This document shows, piece after piece, positions 1 to 9,138 of a stretch of DNA of 49,376 nt. Numbering within the stretch: the first letter of the stretch is position 1; every line of letters starts with the position of its first letter. The translations under genes were made by a program, and so were the position numbers. Source of the DNA: Methanomassiliicoccales archaeon (GTDB lineage Archaea; Thermoplasmatota; Thermoplasmata; Methanomassiliicoccales; UBA472); assembly GCA_035527755.1 (NCBI GenBank), contig DATKZX010000010.1:1-49376 (forward strand), in the 5' to 3' direction. Under the pieces are notes generated by a model, which did not search any database, was not told the origin of the DNA, and was given only the letters and a program-made list of their open reading frames with translations.

Positions 1-3000
1 AATCTGCCAATCAGCGGGGCGCATGTCAATATAACCGAGTATTCTGGACAACCTGCGACATACTACTATGATGGATCAGTAAGCCAAACTCCACCTCAAG
101 GCGTGCTAGATTATCTAGGCCGGGATGCTAGTAATTTCAAGATCACTGATAATTTCGGACAGGTAATCATACCCCTTAGGACAGACCTGATCAACCCTGA
201 TTGGGAACCCAACTCTTACTCGGTGGAGGGTTACTCTGTTTCAGTGGAGTATATAGATGCGAGCTCTGCTTGGTATAACGTATTAGCAGATGTTCCAGGG
301 TTCGATTCCTATCCAAATCTGGACGATCAAATCGTATACATGTCTATCAACCTCCCGACCAGCGTAAACGACCTGAAAGTGATGGGGACCTCCGTCCTAG
401 AGTTGGTCGATAAGGTAATGACAATCCAGGGAAACATAATCGTCGAGGATGAAGGTTACCTGGCATTAGTTGGCACACAATTGAACATGAGGCAGGACCC
501 CAACCAGACGACAAGCATAACAGTCCGAGATAACGGTACACTGGTCTTCGATGAGGGAACTCTAACATCGAATCTCCAACTTATCGTGTATCTGTTCGAT
601 AACGGCCGTCTATATCTCAATGACTCCACACTAGGCTCGGATGTAACGGTCATCATGGACGACTCATCCATGATCTATGCAGAAGAGACGAGTGTAATGG
701 GCGATATAAGGGCCCCATCGAGTTCTGAGGGTACCCTTGTGGCCCTGAACACAACATTCTACAGCGCCTGGTCATATTTCGGGGGCGATGCACAGGCCGA
801 GTTGACCGGGGTTACGATCATCGGAAATCCGCCCATCTCCCCGATGGAAGGCGCAGTCGTGACGGTATATCGCTGGTTGCTGGTATCTGTCTACGATGGC
901 ACTGGTGAGCATACCATCCCCGAGACCATTGTGGAAGTTCGTAAGATAAATACTGATGGCAATTACGGAAACCTGGTAAGCAGCGGTATCACCGATGACA
1001 ATGGGACCTTAAGGGTCAGGGTCCTCAGTGCCATCGTTACATCTGCTGGTTTCATCCCTAACTTAGGATATGGGCTGAACGCCACATATTGGTACGGTCC
1101 CACAAATTACGAGTCTACCATTGTTCTAACTCAAGTTCCTTATCCTGACTTGAACGGGGCGCTGGATGGAGACGATGTCGAGGTAAGGCTCGATATCCCA
1201 GACGCAAAACCTGATATCGATTTACCGTTCACAGTGTCCGACCAGTCCCCCTCGCGCGGGGAACAGGTGACCCTAACCGCGGTCATCAATAACATTGGAG
1301 TTGTAACGGCCTACGATATTCTTGTGAGGTTTGAGGACAACAGTACTGGTGGTAAGATCCTGATCGCCGACCGTGTGATCGACGAATTGGCTCCGGAATC
1401 CAACGTCACCGTGTCGGTCACGTGGACCGCCAGCTATCCTCTCGGGAACCACACGCTAAGTGTCACTGTCGATCCCCTGAACGAAATTCCCGAGCTCAAT
1501 GAGGACAACAATTACAATTCGACCGATGTCACAGTGATCGGAGTCCCAGATCTAGCAATCAACTCGACCGACATCACAATAGACCCATCATCACCAGTAA
1601 GAAACAAGTCCGCATCCATATCCGCGAACATCAGGAATATTGGCGACAATGCCACTACGGAATTCTGGGTCATATTCAAGGATAATGGGGTCGAGTTCGA
1701 TCGCTTCAACATCAGCAACCTGCCCGCTGGCCAGATGAACACCGCATTAGGGGATTGGTTACCAAACACCCCTGGTATCCACACCATCACAGTGGAGGTC
1801 GATGGGGATCATGAGGTCAATGAGAGCAATGAGAACAACAACGTCGCCACTAAGTCCGTTAATGTTCTAGATTATCCGGATCTCGTGGCGTCAAGCGTCA
1901 GCTTCATGGTCGGTGGGTTGGCCACCAACAGCGCGTACATTGGGGAGGAGGTTACCTTAAAGGCCACAATATTCAACGTGGGCGAATCGGTAGCTGAACA
2001 ATTTGATGTGGCGTTCTGGCTCAATGATGCAGAGATCATTGGGGTAGTGAGGGTTGATACTCTATCCGTTGGCGCTTCCAAAACGATTAGCATGGTCTGG
2101 GTGGCCGAGATAGTGAGTGGTCAGGGCATTTATCAGAATAATACGATCACTGTCATTGTCAACCCACCGACCGACTCCATGTTCGATCACATGAACGAAA
2201 TGGATGATGATGTTAACGATAACAACAGGGCATCTCAGGTGCTACAAGTTATCGATAATCGCCCCGATATGGCCCTCAAAAATGTCTTGATCCAATCTGT
2301 CGGTGCGAACGTCACATCGGGTGTGATCGGCGAGAAAATCACCATCTTGTTCGATGTGGAAAATGTCGGCATTATCGATGCCACCAATGTGAAAGTCGAA
2401 GTCTATCTAAGGAACGAAACCCTGGATATTCTATTGTATAGCCAGGTGAGAAATTTCGAGGTTGGCGAGATTCTTCAATATAGCACAAACTGGGTAATCA
2501 ATGCCACCTCTGGAAATTACTCTTTGGTGATAATGGTCGATGCCGGAGATGAATCGGAATCAGATAATAATCTGATAGACCTGGATTTCACCATAGCCGT
2601 TCCCAATCCTATTATCACCATCAATCTAGGTGGGAAGACAGATTACGCTCCTGGGAGCAGCATCTTCGTTCAAGGAACGGTATTACAGACCGGGAACAAC
2701 GCTCCACTGATTGGCCAGGTGGTCAAGGTAAAAATTATTGATTCAAACGGTTTCACCTTGATCAATGAGGTTAGTACTACAACCAATGACAATGGCCAGT
2801 TCGCCATCCACATCCCAGTTCCCACTGGGAAGGAAGGACAACAGACGTTACATGTGACAGTAGAGACCATCGAGGGCGAGTTCTCTCAGGAGACGAACAT
2901 CGATATTATCGCCCCCTTCGCTCCTGAGACCATTCCTACCTGGGTATACCTTCTGATAATCGCTATTGTCATATCGGTCATCGTTATCTTCTCTCTGTAT

Positions 3001-3639
3001 CTCTACCGGGTCGGACTGGGTAGGATGGTGGAGTGCGGTAACTGTGGCGCTTTGATCCCCGATGCGTCAAAGCACTGCCCGAAGTGCGGGGTGGAATTCG
3101 AGGTTGACACAGCAAAGTGTAGTGAGTGCGGAGCTTGGATATCATCAAAATCGGAAAGCTGTCCCGAATGCGGCGCCAAGTTCATGACCGAACCAATCGA
3201 GGTCGGTCAAGCTCCTGGTTACATCGAGGCCATGAGGAAGCAGTATGATGAGTACATAGATGGCTTCCGCGAGCAGGCCAAGGCCGCCCTAGGCAACAAG
3301 TACTCCGAAGAGAAGTTCATGGAGTGGCTTCGGACCGAACCCAACTATCTGCCCTTCGAGGAGTGGCTGCGAAAGGAGGAGATGAACCGGAGGTCCGGCG
3401 TCTTCCCCTGCCCTTCGTGCGGCACTCTAAACCCGCGCGACTCCAAGATATGCAACCGTTGCGGCACTGTATTCGAACAGAAGGCTGCTGAGGAGGCTCC
3501 GATCGAGGAGAAGAAGAGTCCCTTCAGGCGGATAGTCAGGAGGTCTGGAGAGACTAAAAAACAGCCCAAGGAGGAATCGGTCGAATCAATGACAGAACAG
3601 TCGACCAAAGAGGAAGAGGGCGAGAACAAGACCGAATAA
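1..3639 (+). CDS. Large exported CARDB-repeat protein with C-terminal membrane anchor and zinc ribbons (5' end missing)
   Basis: The frame is open from base 1, so the true start lies upstream; the GTG at 103 is only the first start-like codon inside. Counting from base 1, residues 1-400 are beta-rich and look like a surface beta-helix/adhesin region. Four CARDB-like Ig-fold repeats follow (about 403-510, 517-622, 626-750, 756-865), each opening with PD and containing the acidic Asn-rich E-x-N-E-x-N-N type ending. Another Ig/carboxypeptidase-regulatory-like domain sits at about 869-970. One membrane helix (about 978-1001, IPTWVYLLIIAIVISVIVIF) is followed by a cytoplasmic tail with two zinc ribbons (CGNCG...CPKCG, CSECG...CPECG), a charged helical linker, a third ribbon (CPSCG...CNRCG) and a Lys/Glu-rich end. 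I infer a cell-surface protein with a cytoplasmic metal-binding tail. Its ligand is unknown. It converges on the pilus operon. Confidence 0.85.
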   Translation, partial: NLPISGAHVNITEYSGQPATYYYDGSVSQTPPQGVLDYLGRDASNFKITDNFGQVIIPLRTDLINPDWEPNSYSVEGYSVSVEYIDASSAWYNVLADVPGFDSYPNLDDQIVYMSINLPTSVNDLKVMGTSVLELVDKVMTIQGNIIVEDEGYLALVGTQLNMRQDPNQTTSITVRDNGTLVFDEGTLTSNLQLIVYLFDNGRLYLNDSTLGSDVTVIMDDSSMIYAEETSVMGDIRAPSSSEGTLVALNTTFYSAWSYFGGDAQAELTGVTIIGNPPISPMEGAVVTVYRWLLVSVYDGTGEHTIPETIVEVRKINTDGNYGNLVSSGITDDNGTLRVRVLSAIVTSAGFIPNLGYGLNATYWYGPTNYESTIVLTQVPYPDLNGALDGDDVEVRLDIPDAKPDIDLPFTVSDQSPSRGEQVTLTAVINNIGVVTAYDILVRFEDNSTGGKILIADRVIDELAPESNVTVSVTWTASYPLGNHTLSVTVDPLNEIPELNEDNNYNSTDVTVIGVPDLAINSTDITIDPSSPVRNKSASISANIRNIGDNATTEFWVIFKDNGVEFDRFNISNLPAGQMNTALGDWLPNTPGIHTITVEVDGDHEVNESNENNNVATKSVNVLDYPDLVASSVSFMVGGLATNSAYIGEEVTLKATIFNVGESVAEQFDVAFWLNDAEIIGVVRVDTLSVGASKTISMVWVAEIVSGQGIYQNNTITVIVNPPTDSMFDHMNEMDDDVNDNNRASQVLQVIDNRPDMALKNVLIQSVGANVTSGVIGEKITILFDVENVGIIDATNVKVEVYLRNETLDILLYSQVRNFEVGEILQYSTNWVINATSGNYSLVIMVDAGDESESDNNLIDLDFTIAVPNPIITINLGGKTDYAPGSSIFVQGTVLQTGNNAPLIGQVVKVKIIDSNGFTLINEVSTTTNDNGQFAIHIPVPTGKEGQQTLHVTVETIEGEFSQETNIDIIAPFAPETIPTWVYLLIIAIVISVIVIFSLYLYRVGLGRMVECGNCGALIPDASKHCPKCGVEFEVDTAKCSECGAWISSKSESCPECGAKFMTEPIEVGQAPGYIEAMRKQYDEYIDGFREQAKAALGNKYSEEKFMEWLRTEPNYLPFEEWLRKEEMNRRSGVFPCPSCGTLNPRDSKICNRCGTVFEQKAAEEAPIEEKKSPFRRIVRRSGETKKQPKEESVESMTEQSTKEEEGENKTE

Positions 3640-3641
3640 AC

Positions 3642-3669
3642 CTCTTTCTTTTTTTTTAATTTTTTATAT
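3642..3669 (+). terminator. T-rich terminator after the CARDB protein
   Basis: Immediately after the TAA stop is a run with a nine-base T tract and a second six-base T tract. No hairpin precedes it. Oligo-T tracts of this kind are the usual intrinsic termination signal in archaea. Confidence 0.6.
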
Positions 3670-3689
3670 TCATCACGCAGATGACATAA

Positions 3690-3712
3690 CAAAAAATGGA
3701 GTTTAAAAAAAT
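3690..3712 (-). terminator. T-rich terminator of the pilus operon
   Basis: On the minus strand, just past the stop of the last ATPase gene, two T tracts (seven T at 3705-3711 and six T at 3691-3696) lie about 12 and 27 bases downstream. They fit archaeal oligo-T termination and separate the two convergent units. Confidence 0.45.
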
Positions 3713-3722
3713 TACAGGACGT

Positions 3723-5429
3723 TTAGTCCTGGCTCATGACCTCGCGCACTTCCTTCATGACTTTGTCAGGGTTTTTGTAATAAGTGGAAATGATCTTGGC
3801 CACTTGACGGTAGTTGTCCACCCCGGTCTTCTTCATATATTCCAGGATTTCCGTTCTACGTCTCCATTCCCTCTCCATCTCCCTTGGGGACCAGCTCTTG
3901 ATGGTCCTTACCTTCTCGAAGATGTAGGAATGTCCACTATAGTTGAACGAATCATCCGCGGGATTCCAGGTGAAGGCCGAGTTTGTGATGAGCTCTCCAG
4001 TTTCCGGGTCCATGCCCACAATCTCGGTCAAGGACTTCACACGTCTGGTCATCTTGGTGCCGACCTTGACCTGTGCCTGCAGCATCACAACGTCCAGGGC
4101 TGTAATTAGAGCCCGAGGCAGATTGATCGGGTCGTTCTCCATCCTGTGCACCATGGCCTGTACGTCCTCTGCGTGGAATGTAGAAAATGAAATCGTGCCT
4201 GTAGCCATGGCCTGGAAGACCACATACGCTTCCTGACCACGCACCTCTCCGACCATCAGGTATTGCGGCCGCTGCCTGAGCGCCGCCGTCAGAAGATCGT
4301 ACATGTCCACGGAACCGGAGGTGGTGCTCTTTCGTCCACCGAATGACTCTCTTGTAAGCCCTGGTATCCAGTTCTCATGTGGCAGATTCAACTCCCTGGT
4401 GTCTTCGATGCTGATGATCTTCATTTGCGGGGGTATGAAGAGCAACACGGCGTTCAGGGTGGTGGTCTTACCGCTGGCAGTACCTCCGCAAACCAGCATG
4501 GAACTTCCGAACTCTGTGGATATCCACAGATAGGCCATCATTTCCGTGCTCATCGTCTTGAATCGTAGTAGATCCACCGGTGTGAACGGGTTCTCCTTAA
4601 ATCGCCTGATAGTAAATGAGGAACCACGTTTGGTCACGTGCTTCCCCAAGGTGGCGTTCAATCTCGATCCGTCTGGTATCGTGGCATCCAGCAACGGTTC
4701 GGCCACCGAAATGTGCTTTCCGCACTTTTGAGCCAGCCAGACTACGAACGAATCATCTTCCTCATCTGTCTCGAATTTCACGTTGGACTTGATGGAACCA
4801 TACTTGCGATGGAATATGTATAACGGGATGTTCACCCCATCACAGGAACAATCTTCCACGTTGGGGTCGGTCATCATGGCATCGATGGCCCCATAACCGA
4901 TGAAGTCCCTACGAAGGTAGTAATGGATCCGTTCTCTGGAATCCATGTTCAGATTTACCTCCATGGTGTTGAGCAGGTCATCCGTCACCTCTCGTAGAAT
5001 GGCCTCCTTCTCACGAATAGCGGCGTAATCGGCCTGGTTGATGGTCAACACGATGCTGTTCTTCAGCATCTCCAGGAGTATGGCCTCGTCCTCGGACAGT
5101 AACGGTTCGATTACCTCGTATAGATATTCGGAGGCGATGTTGTCAAACTTGATACGTACGTATGAATAGGGTTCCAGTACCGGGGCGATCTCCACTTCGT
5201 CTATGTAGCTCTCGGTGATCTTGGGGATCTCGGTTATCAGACCATTGAATCGATTCTTGTCATCGTTCAGGGTAGGCATCATTACCCGTACTGGCTTTTT
5301 TGAAATGCGATGCACCATCTCTAAATAATGGTCTTTAAAGGTCGGTTTCTTGGACCGTTCGAACCGCAGGTCACCTTTCTCAATAAGTATCTCTAGGTCC
5401 TTCAGTGGCTCCTTTCCGATCATGGACAT
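3723..5429 (-). CDS. Type II/IV secretion system ATPase (FlaI/TadA-like), second copy
   Basis: This 568-residue protein is a VirB11/GspE-superfamily ATPase that would power pilus assembly or secretion from the cytoplasmic face. The Walker A motif GGTASGKT is at about residue 313. The Asp box IEDTRELNLPHENW follows, then RQRPQYLMVGEVRGQEA (Walker B region) and the His box FSTFHAEDVQAM. The N-terminal 250 residues form the variable FlaI-type N-domain. The motif set matches the other ATPase of the operon (7385-9133), and the two are clear paralogues. It is the last gene of the minus-strand operon, six bases after the platform gene at 5436-6335. The start ATG has GGTGATGAAGA upstream. Both ATPases keep all catalytic motifs, so neither looks degenerate. 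Confidence 0.93.
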   Translation of the reverse strand: MSMIGKEPLKDLEILIEKGDLRFERSKKPTFKDHYLEMVHRISKKPVRVMMPTLNDDKNRFNGLITEIPKITESYIDEVEIAPVLEPYSYVRIKFDNIASEYLYEVIEPLLSEDEAILLEMLKNSIVLTINQADYAAIREKEAILREVTDDLLNTMEVNLNMDSRERIHYYLRRDFIGYGAIDAMMTDPNVEDCSCDGVNIPLYIFHRKYGSIKSNVKFETDEEDDSFVVWLAQKCGKHISVAEPLLDATIPDGSRLNATLGKHVTKRGSSFTIRRFKENPFTPVDLLRFKTMSTEMMAYLWISTEFGSSMLVCGGTASGKTTTLNAVLLFIPPQMKIISIEDTRELNLPHENWIPGLTRESFGGRKSTTSGSVDMYDLLTAALRQRPQYLMVGEVRGQEAYVVFQAMATGTISFSTFHAEDVQAMVHRMENDPINLPRALITALDVVMLQAQVKVGTKMTRRVKSLTEIVGMDPETGELITNSAFTWNPADDSFNYSGHSYIFEKVRTIKSWSPREMEREWRRRTEILEYMKKTGVDNYRQVAKIISTYYKNPDKVMKEVREVMSQD

Positions 5430-5435
5430 TCTTCA

Positions 5436-6335
5436 TCACCCCAATACCCTGGTGCCGATCAGTCCCAATACAAGCATGATGAAGGAGTGACGGAACCCGT
5501 TCGATAACCTGCCGTCCTGCAGCACTCCGGCTAGTATTCCATCGCCGAAGGCATGTATGACCACTGAGATGATGAATATCAGCTGCACCTGAGGCACCAC
5601 ATCCGCCTGCACCTGCACTGGTATGCCTCCAATATCCGGGGCGTCCTCACTGATCTGCGTCCCGGCCTCTACCATTCGGGGCAAGAACGTGGAATTAAGT
5701 ATGAAGATGGTGGCTAGGAAAACGGCGAAAGCCACATAGATGACCACGGTGTAGGTCGACATGGCGATGCTTCTTTCGTTTCGGTTGAGCAATGTCTCGC
5801 GAGCGTCGTGCGCCACCATGTCCAATACGTCGGCAACGTTCCCGCCAGCGTCGTTAGCCTTTATGACTATGGAGGTCATCCTCCGTACCAACGGAGTATC
5901 TACACGGTCAATGAACAGTTTGATGGCATCCGTGGCTGGAACTCCCCAATCTATCTGTGCGGCCATCCTTTGGATCTCTGGGGTCAGGCTACCGTAACGA
6001 CCATGAGATGAGACCTTGATGGATTCGGCCAGGGTCATGCCGAAGCGCCCGCCCTCTGAAACATCACGTAGGAAATCGGGTAATCTGGACTCGATCTGCC
6101 TTGTCTTCTTGAACTGATTAGTGGAATAGAAACCATAAGGGCCGCAGACAGCCATCAGACCTATGGCCACCCAATCTATCCAGTCCAATCCGGTCTCCAG
6201 TCCCCCAATGGCGTCCAGAAAGCCAATGAAGAAGAATAAAGCCATAAATACCCCACCGATAATGAGTAGGCTCCTGCTATAGTCCCTCTTCTTGAGGGTC
6301 AGTTGACGTATGTCTAATAGTTCTTTTTCAGTCAT
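5436..6335 (-). CDS. Type II secretion system F-family membrane platform protein (TadC/FlaJ-like), second
   Basis: The 299-residue protein has hydrophobic segments at about residues 22-42 and 50-66, a soluble domain of about 130 residues (RLPDFLRDVSEGGRFGMTLA, then helices), and three membrane segments toward the end (about 195-215, 248-270, 280-298). LRDVSEGGRFGMTLAESI and NDAGGNVADVLDMVAHDA are typical of the T2SSF fold. It would form the inner-membrane platform that the ATPases turn. It is shorter than the neighbouring platform protein (346 residues) and lies nine bases after it, preceded by GAGGTGAGGAA before the ATG. Two platform genes in tandem recall bacterial tadB-tadC. Confidence 0.85.
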   Translation of the reverse strand: MTEKELLDIRQLTLKKRDYSRSLLIIGGVFMALFFFIGFLDAIGGLETGLDWIDWVAIGLMAVCGPYGFYSTNQFKKTRQIESRLPDFLRDVSEGGRFGMTLAESIKVSSHGRYGSLTPEIQRMAAQIDWGVPATDAIKLFIDRVDTPLVRRMTSIVIKANDAGGNVADVLDMVAHDARETLLNRNERSIAMSTYTVVIYVAFAVFLATIFILNSTFLPRMVEAGTQISEDAPDIGGIPVQVQADVVPQVQLIFIISVVIHAFGDGILAGVLQDGRLSNGFRHSFIMLVLGLIGTRVLG

Positions 6336-6344
6336 TTCCTCACC

Positions 6345-7385
6345 TCACATCGTGGACTCCTTGGTAATATTCCAGATGAAGAATATGAACCCGAACTGGG
6401 AGAACGGAACCATCAATCCGACCACCAGATAAAGCAATAGGATCGTGGTGTCCGTGTTCCCGCCCGCTCCTGGCACTATGGCCATGATGGCCATGATGAC
6501 GATGAGGAAAAGGGGGAAGGCCACCACCACTGTGACGAACGACTCGGCCATCAATCCCAGCGTCTCCAATTGCGATTTTATCTCCAGTCTATATTCCTTC
6601 TCGAACTGCTCGGCCTTCTGTAGGAAATACGGTTTTAGCTGACCTCCAGACGTGGAGGTCGTGACCACTCCCTGTAAAAATTCCTGAAAACGAGTGGACG
6701 GTGTACGCTGGGCCGCCCGGTTTATCGCGGTCAGGATATCGGTTCCCAGCAGATCTGTGTCCCTAGTGATCCATTCCGCTTCGTTCTTGATCTCGCCATA
6801 TATGGGCTGTCGAGCCAGCTCTTTGAAGATGATATCAACGTTGACATCAGCGCTGGCCATAGCCGAAATGAAGCTCATGGCGGCGCCTAGGCGCTTATTT
6901 ATATCCCTCATCCTAGTTTTTGATCGTGAACTAGGAATCGAGCTTAAGACCACATATGTAAGGACGGGGGGCAGCACCACGATCATCACGGAGAATATCA
7001 GCACCATTCCGGTTTCAATGCCGATGAAGGAAATAAGTATCCCGCCGAAAAATAGCGAGGCCGTGACGGAAAGGATGCCAACGATCAAGGTCGTCATCCA
7101 AATGTACGCAACGTATTCCTCCTGGCGTAACCTCATATGTGCTTGTAGTAGGGAAAGTTCCAATTTGGGGTTGAGCTTCATGCGGCTCGTGACCATCTTT
7201 CCTATGGTTCGCCAGCAAAATTCCTGATATGAGGTGAGCTTTACGTAATCGGGTACCACTCCTTCAGGCAATTTGATGATGCGCGGCCCCAATTCGACAT
7301 TGTGCTGGGGCACGAGGCTCTTGGTACGCAGATACGATTTATTTGTAGAATCAATACGAGTGAAAAGATCTCCTTCACCAGTCAT
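6345..7385 (-). CDS. Type II secretion system F-family membrane platform protein (TadB/FlaJ-like), first
   Basis: This is a 346-residue protein with a cytoplasmic N-terminus of about 90 residues. Two membrane helices follow at about 93-117 and 119-147. A soluble T2SSF domain (RLGAAMSFISAMASADVNVD, then FQEFLQGVVTTSTSGGQLKP) comes next, with two C-terminal membrane helices at about 285-307 and 316-340. The role is the membrane platform for pilin assembly. Its ATG shares its A with the TGA stop of the upstream ATPase, so the two are probably translationally coupled. The pairing ATPase-platform-platform-ATPase suggests two dedicated modules in one operon. Confidence 0.87.
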   Translation of the reverse strand: MTGEGDLFTRIDSTNKSYLRTKSLVPQHNVELGPRIIKLPEGVVPDYVKLTSYQEFCWRTIGKMVTSRMKLNPKLELSLLQAHMRLRQEEYVAYIWMTTLIVGILSVTASLFFGGILISFIGIETGMVLIFSVMIVVLPPVLTYVVLSSIPSSRSKTRMRDINKRLGAAMSFISAMASADVNVDIIFKELARQPIYGEIKNEAEWITRDTDLLGTDILTAINRAAQRTPSTRFQEFLQGVVTTSTSGGQLKPYFLQKAEQFEKEYRLEIKSQLETLGLMAESFVTVVVAFPLFLIVIMAIMAIVPGAGGNTDTTILLLYLVVGLMVPFSQFGFIFFIWNITKESTM

Positions 7386-9133
7386 CAGTTCACCTCCATT
7401 GCTTCAAGGTCCTTATGTATGCGATTTAGGGTCTTTTCATGATCCTTGTAGTACGAATTTACCAGGTTCCAGATCTCCTGGTGATTACGTATGTCCTTCT
7501 TTAACATGTAATTAAGGACCTCTTTGCGGCGATCGAATTCGGCCATCATCTCGTCGTGTGTCAGGGACCTCATCTCCATGATCTTGTCAAAAAGGAACGA
7601 ATGTCCCTTAAAAATGAAACGGTCGGTGGCGGGGTCCCACTCATAGACGGTGTTGGTGATCAGCTCGTTCGTTTCCGGCTCAAAGCCCACGATCTCCACT
7701 ATCTGTTTCATTCGGCGAACGAAATCGTTGCCCACTTTCACCTGGGACTGAATGAGCACGTTGCGTAACGCGGTCAACAGTATCCTGGGGCAGTTGATCG
7801 GTGGATTTTCCAGCCTATTGACCATGCTTTTCACGGAGTCGGCATGCATAGTTGAATAGGTACTATGACCAGTGGCCATGGCCTGGAACATGATGTACGT
7901 CTCTTTTCCACGGACCTCGCCCACGATTATATAATTGGGTCTTTGACGCAGTGCCGCGCGGACAAGATCATACATATCGATCTCCCCTGCAGTACGGCCG
8001 TCCTTATCCTTCTCCCCCACGCCGGTCCTGGTAGCCCCTGGGATCCAATTCTCGTGCGGGAGATTGATCTCACGCGTATCCTCTATCGTAACGATCTTTG
8101 CTCCCGGTGGGATGAATATGGCCAGAGAATTGAGGGAGCTGGTCTTGCCACTCGCAGTTCCGCCGACCAATATCATGGACTCGCCGTTCTCCACTCCGAT
8201 CCACAGGTAGGCCATCATTTCTGGGCTGACCGTTTTGTGTCTCATGAGGTCCGTAGGTGTAAAGGGTCTGTTCTTGAAACGTCGGATAGTGAAGGTAGAA
8301 CCCCTTGTAGTGACCTCGCGGGAATAGGTGGCCTGGACACGGTGACCTTCGACAGTTGTCCCGTCCAAGATCGGCATGGCGACCGATATCTGCTTGCCAC
8401 TCCTTTGAGCCAGAGTAACAACGAACGAGTTCAGAAGATCCTCATTGGTAAAGATAATGTTGCTGCGCGTGCTCTCCCACTTGCCGTGGAATATAAAGAG
8501 AGGGACATTGAAACCATCGCAGGATATATCTTCCACCATATCGTCGCGCATCATGACATCGATCACGCCATGACCGACGAAATCGCGGGTTATGTAATAT
8601 CCAATGCGCTTTTTTGTGATATTCTCCACCTTCACCCCCCTGGTGCGGATGAAACTTTCCACGCTTTCGCGTAGATACTCCTCTTTATCAAGCTGGGTAA
8701 GCTTCTCCCACTCGTAACCCATAGTTCGGTGAAGAGTATCCTTTATCAGGTCCAGCAGTTCCTGCTCCTCGTAGGTGAGCGCTGGTTCGATGACCTCATA
8801 CAGGTATTCGCTCAGATTATTATTGTAAGTGATACGCACGAACGCATAATCGGCAATCACTGTATACTGGTCCAGCACCTCTATGGCCGGGTCTGTAATA
8901 TCCGGGATCACAGTCACTGCCGAGCCGGGGCGAACCGATACGGCCAGTTCCCGTGATGGAACCATTACCCGACTGGCCCGGTTGGGAGCCATCCTGCGCA
9001 GTAATTTCAGATAGGAATTGCGCATGCGTTCTGAGGTGCTGATGGTGGCCCATTCCTTCTGATCCTGGTCCTCTTGGGGTGCGGGGAAGTTCTTGTTCCC
9101 CGGTTCTGGTTCCTTGGAAGCATTCACCATCAT
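7385..9133 (-). CDS. Type II/IV secretion system ATPase (FlaI/TadA-like), first copy
   Basis: A 582-residue hexameric secretion ATPase. Walker A GGTASGKT lies at about residue 323 and is followed by IEDTREINLPHENW, RQRPNYIIVGEVRGKE (Walker B region) and YSTMHADSVKSMV (His box). The N-terminal region to about residue 260 matches the other ATPase of the operon in layout. A short Pro/Glu/Asp-rich extension (first 35 residues) is probably disordered. It lies five bases after the pilin-like gene and overlaps the next gene by one base. Archaellum FlaI and archaeal pilus ATPases share these motifs. No archaellum accessory gene (flaG, F, H) is present, so a pilus or secretion role is more likely. Confidence 0.93.
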   Translation of the reverse strand: MMVNASKEPEPGNKNFPAPQEDQDQKEWATISTSERMRNSYLKLLRRMAPNRASRVMVPSRELAVSVRPGSAVTVIPDITDPAIEVLDQYTVIADYAFVRITYNNNLSEYLYEVIEPALTYEEQELLDLIKDTLHRTMGYEWEKLTQLDKEEYLRESVESFIRTRGVKVENITKKRIGYYITRDFVGHGVIDVMMRDDMVEDISCDGFNVPLFIFHGKWESTRSNIIFTNEDLLNSFVVTLAQRSGKQISVAMPILDGTTVEGHRVQATYSREVTTRGSTFTIRRFKNRPFTPTDLMRHKTVSPEMMAYLWIGVENGESMILVGGTASGKTSSLNSLAIFIPPGAKIVTIEDTREINLPHENWIPGATRTGVGEKDKDGRTAGEIDMYDLVRAALRQRPNYIIVGEVRGKETYIMFQAMATGHSTYSTMHADSVKSMVNRLENPPINCPRILLTALRNVLIQSQVKVGNDFVRRMKQIVEIVGFEPETNELITNTVYEWDPATDRFIFKGHSFLFDKIMEMRSLTHDEMMAEFDRRKEVLNYMLKKDIRNHQEIWNLVNSYYKDHEKTLNRIHKDLEAMEVN

Positions 9134-9138
9134 TCCAC

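Noticed and set aside
7865-8674. A 269-residue open frame on the plus strand.
   Set aside because: It lies fully opposite a secretion ATPase with all motifs; composition is Arg/His/Asp-rich, typical of antisense shadow frames.
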